Source: Jiangella muralis (lineage in GTDB: Bacteria > Actinomycetota > Actinomycetes > Jiangellales > Jiangellaceae). From it: 37,048 bases of DNA. Below are positions 7,153 through 15,453 of the stretch, piece after piece (the first letter of the stretch is position 1; each line of letters begins with the position of its first letter). The notes beneath the pieces were generated by a model. The model made no database searches. It had not been told where the DNA came from and saw only the letters and a program-made list of their open reading frames with translations. The DNA lies in NCBI RefSeq assembly GCF_001270745.1, contig NZ_LFXL01000055.1:1-37048 (forward strand), read 5' to 3'. The translations under genes were made by a program, and so were the position numbers.

Positions 7153-8594
7153 GCCGTCCACCACCCGTCGGGCTCGTGCAGTAACGCCGGATCAAGCCCT
7201 GCTGCGACCAATTCGTCGAGGGTCTCCGCTCGTATCGGTGCCCCAGGAGCGGCGCGGCGGTCGGGCCGCGGGCGGTAGATCTCGTTCGACACCACTTGTC
7301 GTTCGTCGGCGTCGACGACTTCGCGGATCGACGAGACTACCCGCCGTCCGTCTCTCGATTCCGCCAGGTGGACGACGAAGTGCACGGCGGACGCGACCAG
7401 CAGCGTCGTGGCTTCCAACGGGAGCCGTTCCGGACCCTGGGCAGCGTATGCGGCCAGCCTGGTGAACACCGTGCGGCTGTTGGAGGCGTGGATGGTGGCC
7501 ATGGAACCGTCGTTGCCCTGGCTCATGGCGTTGCACATCGGCACCACTTCGGGGCCGCGGATCTCGCCGACGATCACGCGGTCTGGGGACATCCGCAGCG
7601 CCCACCGCACCAACTCGGCCTGCGACACTGCGCCCTCGCCCTCGATATTGGCTTCGCGCGCCTGCAGGGCCACCACATCCGGATGCCGGTCCGGATCGCG
7701 GTCAAGGCCCAGCTCGAAGGCGTCCTCGACGGTCACGAGCCGCTCGCCCGGGTCGATTTCGGACGCGAGGGCACGCAGCAGCGTGGTCTTGCCGATCGCC
7801 GTGCCGCCGGCGATCAGCAGGTTCTTGCGGGCCCGTACGGCGGCGCGCAGCACCTGCTCGAGGCCGCGGTCGACCATCCCCAAGGTCCGAAGCTCCGGCA
7901 GGGTGATGGTGAGGTAGCGGTGTCGTCGAATCGACACCGACGGCCGGCCGCCGGCGGTCAGCGTCATCACGGCGAACAGTCGTGAGCCGTCCGGCAACTG
8001 GAGATTCACCGCTGGCGACCCGCGGTCGAACCTGCGCTCCTCGGACCCCGCCCGAGCAGCCATCGTGCGGACGAGTTCCACCAGCTCGGCGTCCGTCTTC
8101 GCGACCGGGGGAAGCTGTGCGCGGGTGCCATCGGCATAGCGGACGAACACCCGATCGCATCCGTTGACGTTGACGTTCTCCACGCTCGGGTCGTCTAGGA
8201 GTGGCTGCAACCCGGCAAGGCCGAACATCGCGTCTAGGACCTCGGCGACGACCTGCTGCTCCTCCTCGCGGGTTGGTAGGGTCCGGTTGTTCATCAGTTC
8301 GTCCTCGACGTGCGCGGTGATCGCCTCGCCCACAATCTCCTGGGCGAGCACACGGCGGCGTTCCAGACCGAGCGTTCCGCCGTTGGCCGTAGCACCGTCG
8401 ATGCGTGCCGGCAGCTGAGCGTCGAGGGCGGCACGGAGCCGCGTCCGCAACCGGGTTGGTGCATTGCCCACTTCGTCAACTGCAGCTGCGGTGGAGTCGG
8501 CGGTCGCGCTCGTCGCGGCAGACCGCGCAGACGGGGCGCGGCCCGCAGACAGGCGACGGAGGTTCAGCGGGACGCGGCTGGGTTGGTCGGTCAC
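7149..8594 (-). CDS. tadA: TadA/CpaF pilus assembly ATPase
   Basis: A 481-residue GspE/VirB11-type ATPase that powers Tad pilus assembly from the cytosolic face. It has a GTG start in a 4-base overlap with the tadZ-like stop. Visible parts are an Ala/Ser-rich N-terminus (1-60), an N-terminal domain with DPSVENVNVNGCDRVFVRY (135-152), Walker A GGTAIGKTT (263-271), Walker B VIVGEIRGPE (340-349), and a His-box-like MATIHAS segment near 365-371. Length fits the family. The P-loop reads AI where most relatives have GS (GGTGSGKTT). The key Lys and Thr are kept, so activity is expected. Confidence 0.95.
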   Translation of the reverse strand: MTDQPSRVPLNLRRLSAGRAPSARSAATSATADSTAAAVDEVGNAPTRLRTRLRAALDAQLPARIDGATANGGTLGLERRRVLAQEIVGEAITAHVEDELMNNRTLPTREEEQQVVAEVLDAMFGLAGLQPLLDDPSVENVNVNGCDRVFVRYADGTRAQLPPVAKTDAELVELVRTMAARAGSEERRFDRGSPAVNLQLPDGSRLFAVMTLTAGGRPSVSIRRHRYLTITLPELRTLGMVDRGLEQVLRAAVRARKNLLIAGGTAIGKTTLLRALASEIDPGERLVTVEDAFELGLDRDPDRHPDVVALQAREANIEGEGAVSQAELVRWALRMSPDRVIVGEIRGPEVVPMCNAMSQGNDGSMATIHASNSRTVFTRLAAYAAQGPERLPLEATTLLVASAVHFVVHLAESRDGRRVVSSIREVVDADERQVVSNEIYRPRPDRRAAPGAPIRAETLDELVAAGLDPALLHEPDGWWTA

Positions 8595-9409
8595 GACCGT
8601 CTCCCGGGCTGTCCGTTCTGCGCCGCCAGCGCACTCCTATCGAAATTGTTTGCGCGTCCGGCGAGGTCGTCGACTGTTGCGTGTGCCGTGATCGGTCCGG
8701 ATGCGGCGAGTGTTGCGGCGATTCGCGCGGCGGCCTGGACCAACCGTGGCCGGGAGAGCCGGATGGGGCGATGTGTGACCGGGGCGCCGGTCAGCCCGGC
8801 CGCGCCTCGGGGATCCTCCGGCACTTCGTCGAGCACCGGTAGTCCGATCTCGCGTTCCACCTCGCTGGGTCCGTATCCCGAGCCGAGCAACAGCAGCTGT
8901 GCCTGTCCAGCTAGCCGCGAGATCACCGGAACCCGTGACATGACGTGGGCGAGATCGGCCGCATGCGGCCGGACGAGCACCAGCACGTGGTCTGCCGCGC
9001 TGAGCAGAGGTAGCACTGGGGAACCAGGGGCGACCCGACCGCAGTCGACCACGACGACGGCCCGGGAGTGCTTTGCCGCACGCGAGAGGACCGTGGCGTC
9101 CTCGAGGGCTGCCAGCGCGGCTCGCGCCTGCTCCGTGCCCACCGGCGCGACCACCGCCGGTAGACCGCCAGGTAGTGGTTGCGCATGCCGCCAGATCAGT
9201 CGCGGGTCGTCGTCGCGGCGTGAGGCTGCGGCCAAACTCACCAGCCCAGGCGCGGTCGCCAAGCCGAACCGGGCGGCCAGGTCGCCGCCCGCCGGGTCGG
9301 CCTCGACCACGATGCACTCCGCTTCGGCGTCCGGCCAGCGTGCGGCAAGCGCCAGCGCCAGCGTTGTCGCACCGGGAGACCCCTTCACGGAGCAGATCGC
9401 CACCAGCAC
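8591..9409 (-). CDS. TadZ/CpaE-like MinD-family ATPase
   Basis: A 272-residue P-loop protein with a GTG start. MLVAICSVKGSPGATTLALA carries a deviant ParA/MinD Walker A (KGSPGATT, 9-16). VVEADPAGGDLAARFGL (about 34-50) is the following switch region, and VVVVDCG (about 118) is the Walker B equivalent. In Tad systems the TadZ/CpaE protein localises the secretion machinery and is encoded just before tadA, as here. No N-terminal receiver-like domain is present, unlike CpaE of Caulobacter. It sits two bases after the SAF gene and overlaps tadA by 4 bases. Confidence 0.85.
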   Translation of the reverse strand: MLVAICSVKGSPGATTLALALAARWPDAEAECIVVEADPAGGDLAARFGLATAPGLVSLAAASRRDDDPRLIWRHAQPLPGGLPAVVAPVGTEQARAALAALEDATVLSRAAKHSRAVVVVDCGRVAPGSPVLPLLSAADHVLVLVRPHAADLAHVMSRVPVISRLAGQAQLLLLGSGYGPSEVEREIGLPVLDEVPEDPRGAAGLTGAPVTHRPIRLSRPRLVQAAARIAATLAASGPITAHATVDDLAGRANNFDRSALAAQNGQPGRRS

Positions 9410-9411
9410 GA

Positions 9412-10083
9412 TCAGTCACCCCCGGCCGGTGTCATCACCACGCTCACCGGACCGGCTGCCGCGATCCGACGCGCGTCTGCCTCGGCCACCTGCAGTGAGA
9501 TCACCGTCGTCGCCTCTGTCTCGGTCGGATGTACACCCACGACGACCGCGGCCCAACCACGCGCGGGGTCACTCGTGGTTTCGGTCGCCGGGGCCGCGGG
9601 CACCACCACCACTGCCGACCCCTGCGAGGCCTCCGGCGGGAAAGCGCCTGGAGCGAGCGCGACAGCAACGACCGCGCTATCGGGCTCGGGCAGGCTGGCG
9701 TCGCCCAACATCGCCGGCGACAGCACTGTCCCGGCCGGCAGGCTCACCGCCACCGGGGTTCCGACGACGCTCGCAGCGTGGGACGACGGGATCACGTCGA
9801 CGTCTGGGGCGACGGCGACGTCGACCTCACGCAGGTGCGACGGTTCGAGCACCTGGCCGACCGTCACCGGTTCGATGAGCGCGAGAACCGCGACGCGGTC
9901 GTCCAGCTGTGTGGAGACAATGGCGAATCCGGTCGCGCATGCGATCACCAACAGCAGCCCCAGGGCGAGGTGCGGCACGCTGCGTCGTGGTCCGCCCCGC
10001 AAGCGTGACCGGCCGGCGTTGCGGCCGACTGCCGTCCCGGCGGTCGCCGCCTCAACCGTTTCGGGACGTAGGTATGTGCTCAC
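9412..10083 (-). CDS. SAF-domain protein, CpaB/RcpC-like
   Basis: A 223-residue protein. The GTG start at 10083 is preceded by GAGGAGG. After a basic cytosolic tail one helix is seen (about 38-57, HLALGLLLVIACATGFAIV), then a SAF domain about 62-127 (VAVLALIEPVTVGQVLEPSH, VVGTPVAVSLPAGTVLSPAM) and a C-terminal domain with VAVALAPGAFPPEASQGSAV. This is the layout of CpaB/RcpC pilus assembly proteins, which act on the outer face of the membrane. In Gram-positive bacteria, which lack an outer membrane, the exact role is less clear. It is next to the tadZ-like gene. Confidence 0.85.
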   Translation of the reverse strand: MSTYLRPETVEAATAGTAVGRNAGRSRLRGGPRRSVPHLALGLLLVIACATGFAIVSTQLDDRVAVLALIEPVTVGQVLEPSHLREVDVAVAPDVDVIPSSHAASVVGTPVAVSLPAGTVLSPAMLGDASLPEPDSAVVAVALAPGAFPPEASQGSAVVVVPAAPATETTSDPARGWAAVVVGVHPTETEATTVISLQVAEADARRIAAAGPVSVVMTPAGGD

Positions 10084-10101
10084 GGGAGCGGCCTCCTCGG
10101 A

Positions 10102-11091
10102 TCAGTTCGTGGTCAGCGTTTGCGACTCGACGACTCGGACCTGGGTGGAGGTCGAGGTCGTCAGTCCGGGGAACACACCCGACTGGCCTGCGCCGGCCCA
10201 GCTGACCGTCCACTCCACCGTCGCCGTGACGTCGTACCGCTCCGACGCGGCGGTGTAGATGTGGCCACAGTCCGGCGACTCCGCCGCAGGATCGGTTCCC
10301 GAGGCGAACGGTGTGCCCGGACCGCCGCACGTCACAGTGGCCCCATCGCCCATCGCCCACGACACCGACTGAGGTACCGCCGTGGCCGTCACCGACACAC
10401 CAGGCACCGATGCCGTCGCCGAGATCGGCGCCCAGGTGTCCGGGTCAAGCCACAGCCACGTCGGTAGCCGCACCAGCTGCTCCGCTGCCGGGCTGACGGA
10501 GATCTGTGGAGCCGTCAGGTGCAGCTGCGCGTAAGCGCGGTGCGCGACCTCGACCACGGACGGCCCGGTCGAGCCATCCGGGCGTTGTTCGTGCGGGATC
10601 CACACCGGCGGTCGCCACGCCGCGTCCGTGAAACCTTCGCCGGTGCACTGATAGACGTACCAGGCGCCGTCCTCGCCGCCCTGGTCATCAGGAGGTACCA
10701 CGACATCGGCCGGAACGAGCGTGGTGTTCGCTCGACCTGCTGACGCGCCAGCAACGATAACGGGTGGTTGATCTTCGCCCGGCGGCACGTAATCGACAGG
10801 CACGTACTGGCAGTCGGCCAGGTTCTCCGGCTCACCGATGATGTGGTCGCCCGGCGGTCTGATCGGCGTGTCCGGCGTCCCGTTGCCGCCATCCTCGTCG
10901 GGACCGTCGGGGATCGGTGGACGACCGTCGTCTTGGTCCTCGTCACCTTCTCCGGCGCCGAGGTCGCACGACGGCGAGGGGACCTGATCACAGTCGACCT
11001 CGCCCCAGGGGTCGGCGGACGCCCTTCCTGTTGTGATCACCACGAGCATCGTGGCGACGACACCGATGGCTGGAAATGTTCTGGTCAGCAT
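10102..11091 (-). CDS. Secreted PKD-like protein of the pilus locus
   Basis: A 329-residue protein with a signal peptide (about 1-26, cleavage likely after ASA). A very acidic, low-complexity stretch follows (about 38-70, rich in D, E, G and P). The C-terminal third holds a beta-sandwich-like segment with VSWAMGDGATVTC, SPDCGHIY and VTATVEWTVSWAGA, which resembles a PKD domain with two possible disulphides. Proteins of this build are commonly encoded in actinobacterial tad loci. The function is unknown, and an adhesive or surface role is only a guess. The start overlaps the lipoprotein gene by 7 bases. Confidence 0.75.
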   Translation of the reverse strand: MLTRTFPAIGVVATMLVVITTGRASADPWGEVDCDQVPSPSCDLGAGEGDEDQDDGRPPIPDGPDEDGGNGTPDTPIRPPGDHIIGEPENLADCQYVPVDYVPPGEDQPPVIVAGASAGRANTTLVPADVVVPPDDQGGEDGAWYVYQCTGEGFTDAAWRPPVWIPHEQRPDGSTGPSVVEVAHRAYAQLHLTAPQISVSPAAEQLVRLPTWLWLDPDTWAPISATASVPGVSVTATAVPQSVSWAMGDGATVTCGGPGTPFASGTDPAAESPDCGHIYTAASERYDVTATVEWTVSWAGAGQSGVFPGLTTSTSTQVRVVESQTLTTN

Positions 11092-11681
11092 GAACCGACA
11101 CCCCGCACGGCGAACCCGGTGACCTTCCAGGTCCCATCTGCTTGCAGTTCTACGGTGGCCGTGATCGAGCGGCGTCCCACCGGCTCGTCGTCGATGACCT
11201 CGCCGGTCGCCTCGTCGTAGGTCAGCCAGTTCGACGAGTCGCCACAGTCGGAGATCACGACAGTCGTGGGGTCTGCCGGTGGGCTGGCTGACGAGACCTC
11301 CGGGTTCAGGACGGGCCTGCCTTTGGCCACCTCGCCGTTGTAGTGGCTGGCGTACAACCCTCGCGACATCACCGACAACGCCTCCCCAGTTGCGTGATCA
11401 TCGAGCAGCGGGGACTGCCAGTCGGCGGTCTCAGACGCCACCGCGTAGTCCTCCCACATGCCCAGGTACGCATCGATAGCCAACAGCTCCGCCGGGGGTG
11501 TGGACGGCTGCATCGACGAGGGCGCCTCGGATGGCGTCAGCGACTCAGATGGTTGCGGCGAGTCTGCGTCGACGCCGCTCTGCGGACTACTTGTTGGCGT
11601 TCCCGAGCTGCATCCGACGACGATGGCCGCCACAGCGACCACCAACAGGCCGACACCGTTCTTCTGCGGATCAGGACTCAC
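11085..11681 (-). CDS. Putative lipoprotein, first gene of the pilus locus
   Basis: A 198-residue protein from a GTG with GGAGGGA seven bases upstream. A hydrophobic segment (10-22) ends in a lipobox VVGC, so Cys24 would be lipidated. A Ser/Pro/Thr-rich spacer (25-65) follows, then a folded part with IDAYLGMWEDYAVASETADW, ending in RRSITATVELQADGTWKVTG and a final Cys. The C-terminal pattern recalls the small NTF2-like or lipoprotein partners often found in these loci. It opens the operon, so its upstream region (11682-11933) should hold the pilus promoter. Confidence 0.75.
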   Translation of the reverse strand: MSPDPQKNGVGLLVVAVAAIVVGCSSGTPTSSPQSGVDADSPQPSESLTPSEAPSSMQPSTPPAELLAIDAYLGMWEDYAVASETADWQSPLLDDHATGEALSVMSRGLYASHYNGEVAKGRPVLNPEVSSASPPADPTTVVISDCGDSSNWLTYDEATGEVIDDEPVGRRSITATVELQADGTWKVTGFAVRGVGSC

Positions 11682-11933
11682 GAGCCGTCCCTCCGGCGTG
11701 CACGCGACGAGCGACGCTCATCTCGCGAGCTGACCAGCCGCCCGTGCCCTGCACGCGCCATGCACTCTGGTGGACCGGAATACCTTAGCTGTCCACTGGT
11801 GTGAACGGCGCCAGTCTGCTCCTTTCACTCGAAGCCGTCAAGACCGTAGTCGCGCAGATGTGCGAGACCGTGGCACCATCCGGTCACGGGGTGATGAGTC
11901 GGCATCGACCCAATGGCGAGGGAGACTCGAGAG
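11682..11933. promoter_or_regulatory. Divergent promoter region: pilus locus / EspR-like operon
   Basis: About 250 bases separate the GTG of the lipoprotein gene (minus) from the start of the EspR-like regulator (plus). Both operons must start here. I cannot point to a convincing -35/-10 pair. The neighbouring regulator belongs to a family that binds its own upstream region, so an operator here is plausible but unproven. No small gene with a ribosome binding site is visible. Confidence 0.45.
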
Positions 11934-12410
11934 GTGACGGAGGCGTCGGCGCCCAGCGGAAAGACGCTGGCGGAGAAGCTCGACTACCTGTTCCGCGTCG
12001 TGCACCCGCGCGGTCGCGGGGAGTACACGCACCGCGAGGTCGCCCAAGCGATCAACGAGTCAGGGTCCGGGGTCAAGATCTCGGCGAGCTATGTCTGGCA
12101 GCTGCGGCGGGGTGAAAAGGAGAACCCGACGATCAGACATGTCGAGGCGCTGGCGAGGTTCTTCGGCGTGCCGGCCAGCTACTTCCTCGACGACGAGGCC
12201 GCGGGCGAGGTCACAGAGCAACTTGAGCTGCTTGCGGCGATGCGCGACAGCGACGTGCGGGACATCGCGCTCCGGGCGAGTGACCTCTCGGACGCGGCCC
12301 TGAGGATGATCAAGAACGTTGTCGAAAGTACGCGTCAACTCGAAGGTCTGGACGACGTACAGTTGCATTCAGACCCTTCGGGTCCTACAGGGCAATCTAG
12401 CGATGAATGA
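11934..12410 (+). CDS. EspR-like HTH (XRE) regulator
   Basis: A product of about 158 residues. The GTG at 11934 is preferred because GGGAGA lies about 9 bases upstream. An ATG at 11913 would add seven residues. The protein resembles mycobacterial EspR in build: an N-terminal LAEKLDYLFRVVHPRGRGEY stretch, HTH with HREVAQAIN, SASYVWQLRRGEKENPT and IRHVEALARFFGVPASYF, then a C-terminal helix region (MRDSDVRDIALRASDLSDAA). EspR is a DNA-looping regulator that dimerises through its C-terminal part. The gene begins a plus-strand operon with a zinc peptidase, which in ImmR/ImmA and DdrO/IrrE pairs cleaves the regulator. That link is inference here. Confidence 0.85.
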   Translation: MTEASAPSGKTLAEKLDYLFRVVHPRGRGEYTHREVAQAINESGSGVKISASYVWQLRRGEKENPTIRHVEALARFFGVPASYFLDDEAAGEVTEQLELLAAMRDSDVRDIALRASDLSDAALRMIKNVVESTRQLEGLDDVQLHSDPSGPTGQSSDE

Positions 12411-12464
12411 CATGGCGCGGCGAGAGCCGACAAAAGGGGAGATTCTGGACTAAGGGGGTGGGTC

Positions 12465-12968
12465 GTGGACCTGCGCCACGTACGACAGCGGTGCGAGGAG
12501 AAGCTGCGCACTCTGAGCCTGCCACGGCCTTTTTCGCTAGATGAGTTCTGTGCGACGCTCGTTCGAATCCGTCAGCGTCCGCTGCGGTTACTGCCGATCC
12601 CCGGCAACGATGACGGGCCATGTGGGCTATGGGTGTCGACGCAGGAGGCCGACTACGTCTTCCATCAGGTAGCCACCAGTCCACTCCACCAAGAGCACAT
12701 CATCCTGCACGAGCTGGCGCACATGGTCTTCGACCACGCCGCGGTGCGAGAATCCGCGGCTGGCATTCGCAGCCGACTACTTCCAGCGCTCGACCCGATG
12801 ATGGTCGCCGCGGTTCTGGCTCGGAGCGCCTACACCACAGAGCAGGAACTCGAAGCTGAGACGTTCGCGGATCTGGTGGGCGGCCGGGCGCACCGCGCGG
12901 TGACGACATCGGATTCCGATGCGACCTTCCTTCGGGTCCGCAACGTCCTCGGACCTACGATGTCATGA
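12465..12968 (+). CDS. ImmA/IrrE-family metallopeptidase
   Basis: A 167-residue protein from a GTG with AGGGGG seven bases upstream. The zinc motif HELAH is at residues 82-86 within EHIILHELAHMVFDH, and a downstream EQELEAETFADL segment supplies the third ligand expected in this gluzincin-like family. No DNA-binding domain is attached. ImmA of ICEBs1 and IrrE/PprI of Deinococcus cleave an XRE-type repressor on a signal. Here the gene follows an XRE-type regulator by 54 bases and overlaps the membrane protein gene by 4 bases. That the EspR-like protein is its substrate is a guess from this order. Confidence 0.85.
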   Translation: MDLRHVRQRCEEKLRTLSLPRPFSLDEFCATLVRIRQRPLRLLPIPGNDDGPCGLWVSTQEADYVFHQVATSPLHQEHIILHELAHMVFDHAAVRESAAGIRSRLLPALDPMMVAAVLARSAYTTEQELEAETFADLVGGRAHRAVTTSDSDATFLRVRNVLGPTMS

Positions 12969-14164
12969 GTCTCGTGCATGTCGCCGCGATCCTGCTGTGG
13001 GTCGTCGTCCTCGCCCGGATTCCCACCATCGTCAGGCACACGACCCAGCGCCTGCTGTGGCTAGCCCTCGTAGCGCTGGCGGTTTCCGTGACTCTGGAAA
13101 CACCCGATGTCGCACAAGCCTTGGACGAGGTCGCCGGCTTCACCGCCAACATCTCGCATCTGGTCAAGCACGCCATGGTCGTCACGTCCGCCGTACTCGC
13201 TCAGGAGGTCGTGCGAGATCTCGCGCTTCCCGCAGAGGTCGCCGATCAAGGTCGCGCGCGGCGTGCGCTTGCCATGACCGGCATGGTCGCGCTTCTTGCT
13301 GGACTGTTCTCGGCGGCGCCCGTCCACGATCGGACTTTCCCCGGCTTGACGGCCGTCGCTGTGGGCGAGCCCGTCCTTCTCGCGTACTGGGCGATCTACC
13401 TGTTCGCCCTGGCATCTGCTCTGGTCAGCATCGCCCGGCTTACGTTCACATCAGTGATGAGCTTCCCGCCCGGGCCGGTGCGCACGAGCATGACGTGGAT
13501 GGCTGGTGGAGCCATCGTTGGACTGACCTACTGCGGGCACAAGGCCGCCTACCTCGTTGTCGCGACGAGCAATGGCGGCTCTTGGCCATCGCCAGAGTCG
13601 ATGGACACCGTCCAGCAGTACCTCCTCTCCACAACGGTGATGATCTTCGTCGTCGGGGTGCTGTGGCCGGCCTGTACGGAGTGGCCGGTCATCCGGCACT
13701 TGCGCGCGTATCTGGCCTACCGGCGGCTGTACCCGCTGTGGCTCGCCTACTACCAGGCCGAGCCTGGCATCGCGCTCGATCCGGTATCGCGCGGACGTCG
13801 CGGCGTCGTGTTGTTCCTCCGCTATATCGAACTCGACCTCTACCGTCGTGTCATCGAGATTCGCGATGGCATGCTGGCCGTCCAGCGATTCGCGCCGCCG
13901 CATGTCCGTGAGCTCGCCGTCCGCGAGGCTCACCGGGCGGGCGCTGGGGTGAACGCTCAAGTCATAGGCGAGGCGGCATGGCTCGAGGTCGCGCGCCGCG
14001 CCAAGCTGCGAGGAGCTGAACCGCACGACGAATCGATGCCCGCACCAACCGGCGGCGAGGATCTGGCCACCGAGATCCTGGTCCTGACCGAGATCACCGC
14101 CGCCCGGAAGATGATCGAGACCATCGTGGGTCGCGTCGAAGCGACGATCGGAGCCGAGTCATGA
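12965..14164 (+). CDS. Seven-helix membrane protein with DUF6545-type tail
   Basis: A 399-residue protein. Seven hydrophobic segments are visible, about 3-20, 28-45, 64-85, 100-118, 134-157, 177-198 and 217-236. A cytosolic tail from about 240 follows, with RRLYPLWLAYYQAEPGIALD and LDLYRRVIEIRDGMLAV, the pattern I know from proteins named MAB_1171c family putative transporter / DUF6545. No transporter or kinase motif is visible. The 7-helix-plus-tail build would also suit a receptor. Its ATG overlaps the peptidase stop and its stop overlaps the next start, so the proteins are likely made together. The family name is from memory; the function is unknown. Confidence 0.75.
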   Translation: MSLVHVAAILLWVVVLARIPTIVRHTTQRLLWLALVALAVSVTLETPDVAQALDEVAGFTANISHLVKHAMVVTSAVLAQEVVRDLALPAEVADQGRARRALAMTGMVALLAGLFSAAPVHDRTFPGLTAVAVGEPVLLAYWAIYLFALASALVSIARLTFTSVMSFPPGPVRTSMTWMAGGAIVGLTYCGHKAAYLVVATSNGGSWPSPESMDTVQQYLLSTTVMIFVVGVLWPACTEWPVIRHLRAYLAYRRLYPLWLAYYQAEPGIALDPVSRGRRGVVLFLRYIELDLYRRVIEIRDGMLAVQRFAPPHVRELAVREAHRAGAGVNAQVIGEAAWLEVARRAKLRGAEPHDESMPAPTGGEDLATEILVLTEITAARKMIETIVGRVEATIGAES

Positions 14165-14766
14165 CCAGTGCGCCGCCGCAACAGGCTCCGGCGAGGCGGC
14201 TGGCAGTACTTTTGACGGCAGTCTTCGCACCTGCACATCTCGTCATCGTTCTCCTGCTCGTCGTGGGCGCAGCCAGCGATCCATCAGCCGCACGAGGTCT
14301 GGGCTGGGGCGTGCTCGCAGCGCTTCTCGTCGGTGTGGCGCCCTACGGCTGGGTGCTTCTCTCCGTGCGCCAGGGTCGGCTCGCCAGCCGCCACATTCCT
14401 GATCGCAGGCAACGGCTGGTACCGCTCGCCATTGCGGCCGGCTTCGCGGTCGCCGGCGCCGGCCTTTTGGCGGTCCTTGGGGCACCACGCCAGGTCGTTG
14501 CCCTGGTGGTCGCGATGCTCGTGGGTCTCGGCGTCACCGGAACGATCACGACTCGATGGAAGATCTCCATCCACGCGGCGGTGGCCGCCGGCACCGTAAC
14601 GATCCTGGCCATCGTCTTCGGTCCGGCGTTGCTCGCTACGGCGGCGGTCGTGCCTGCAACCGGTTGGTCACGCGTCACGTTGCGTGACCACACACCTGCG
14701 CAGGTGATCGTCGGCGCTGTGCTCGGTTCCCTCATCGCGGCGACCGTGTTCGTCGGTTTCCGCTAG
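14161..14766 (+). CDS. PAP2-like membrane protein
   Basis: A 201-residue protein with about six hydrophobic segments. The stretch TRWKISIHAAVAAG (about 131-144) and GWSRVTLRDHTPAQVIVGA (about 168-186) resemble motifs 2 and 3 of the PAP2 phosphatase superfamily. SR-x5-H of motif 3 is present (S170, R171, H177), but the SGH of motif 2 reads SIHA and motif 1 is only loosely matched by DRRQRLVP. It could be a diverged lipid phosphatase or an inactive relative. Last gene of the four-gene operon, overlapping the DUF6545-type gene by 4 bases. Confidence 0.7.
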   Translation: MTSAPPQQAPARRLAVLLTAVFAPAHLVIVLLLVVGAASDPSAARGLGWGVLAALLVGVAPYGWVLLSVRQGRLASRHIPDRRQRLVPLAIAAGFAVAGAGLLAVLGAPRQVVALVVAMLVGLGVTGTITTRWKISIHAAVAAGTVTILAIVFGPALLATAAVVPATGWSRVTLRDHTPAQVIVGAVLGSLIAATVFVGFR

Positions 14767-14885
14767 TCGACGACTCGATGACGCCCGTCCCACTGTATCC
14801 GGCCCCGCCTCCACAATCGTGCGCCACCTACCAGCGCACAGCGCGCAGAACGGGGCGTCGCATGCCCCCTCTGCGCGGCTCGCCC

Positions 14886-15330
14886 TCACCGAGGATCGGG
14901 ATGCTCAGGTATCGCCGGGCCATGGACCCAGTGCAGGACCAGTTCACGCTGATGAAGCGCAGGATGATCGCCAGCCCGTGGTTGAGGTAGGTCACCTGGA
15001 CCGGGAGGCGGCGAGGACGACGTAGAGTGCCTTCAGTCCGAGCAGGGCGAAGGCGTTCATGGTGATCACCGGGTAGGTGATGCCGTCCACCGCGGGCACG
15101 GAGGCTATGGCGAACACGACGTCTGTGGCGAAGACCGCTACGACCACGCCGGCCAGCGTCGCGGACGGTGAGCATAGTGCCCACGTAGGTGTCGGTGACG
15201 GGAATCCACCGCCGCAGCAGCCGCACCGACCTCATCTGCGCCACGTCGCCGATGGCTTCCTGGCGCGGACGACGTCGCGGAAGATCCGAATCGTGGTGGC
15301 GAACAGGACGGCACAATGCAGGAGGTCCCG
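14886..15330 (-). pseudogene. Decayed terC-type gene
   Basis: Pieces of a TerC-family protein lie in order in different minus-strand frames: MRSVRLLRRWIPVTDTYVGT; then FATDVVFAIASVPAVDGIT and NAFALLGLKALYVVL; then VTYLNHGLAIIL; then VLHWVHGPAIPEHPDPR to a TGA at 14888-14886. At least three single-base frame changes are needed. The first half of the protein, including the EKSLSVDN motif, is missing. It is the most decayed of four terC copies in the window. The stretch 14767-14885 after the PAP2-like gene holds nothing I can name. Confidence 0.8.
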
Positions 15331-15453
15331 TGCCTGCACCGCCTCGACCCGCAGCGGTTGGAACCGACGGTGACGGGCAGTGAGGCAACGATCCAAGCCC
15401 TTGGCTGGCCGTGTCGGGTGTCGCCGTGATCGTCACGAATGGGCGAGAGGCGG

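Noticed and set aside
12412-12453. 13-codon frame (MARREPTKGEILD) between the regulator and the peptidase, possible signal peptide gene
   Set aside because: No ribosome binding site, no hydrophobic part, and the 3' end overlaps the binding site of the peptidase gene.
12561-12570. tRNA T-arm-like GTTCGAATCC
   Set aside because: It lies inside the coding frame of the ImmA/IrrE-type peptidase, and no acceptor or anticodon stems are found around it.
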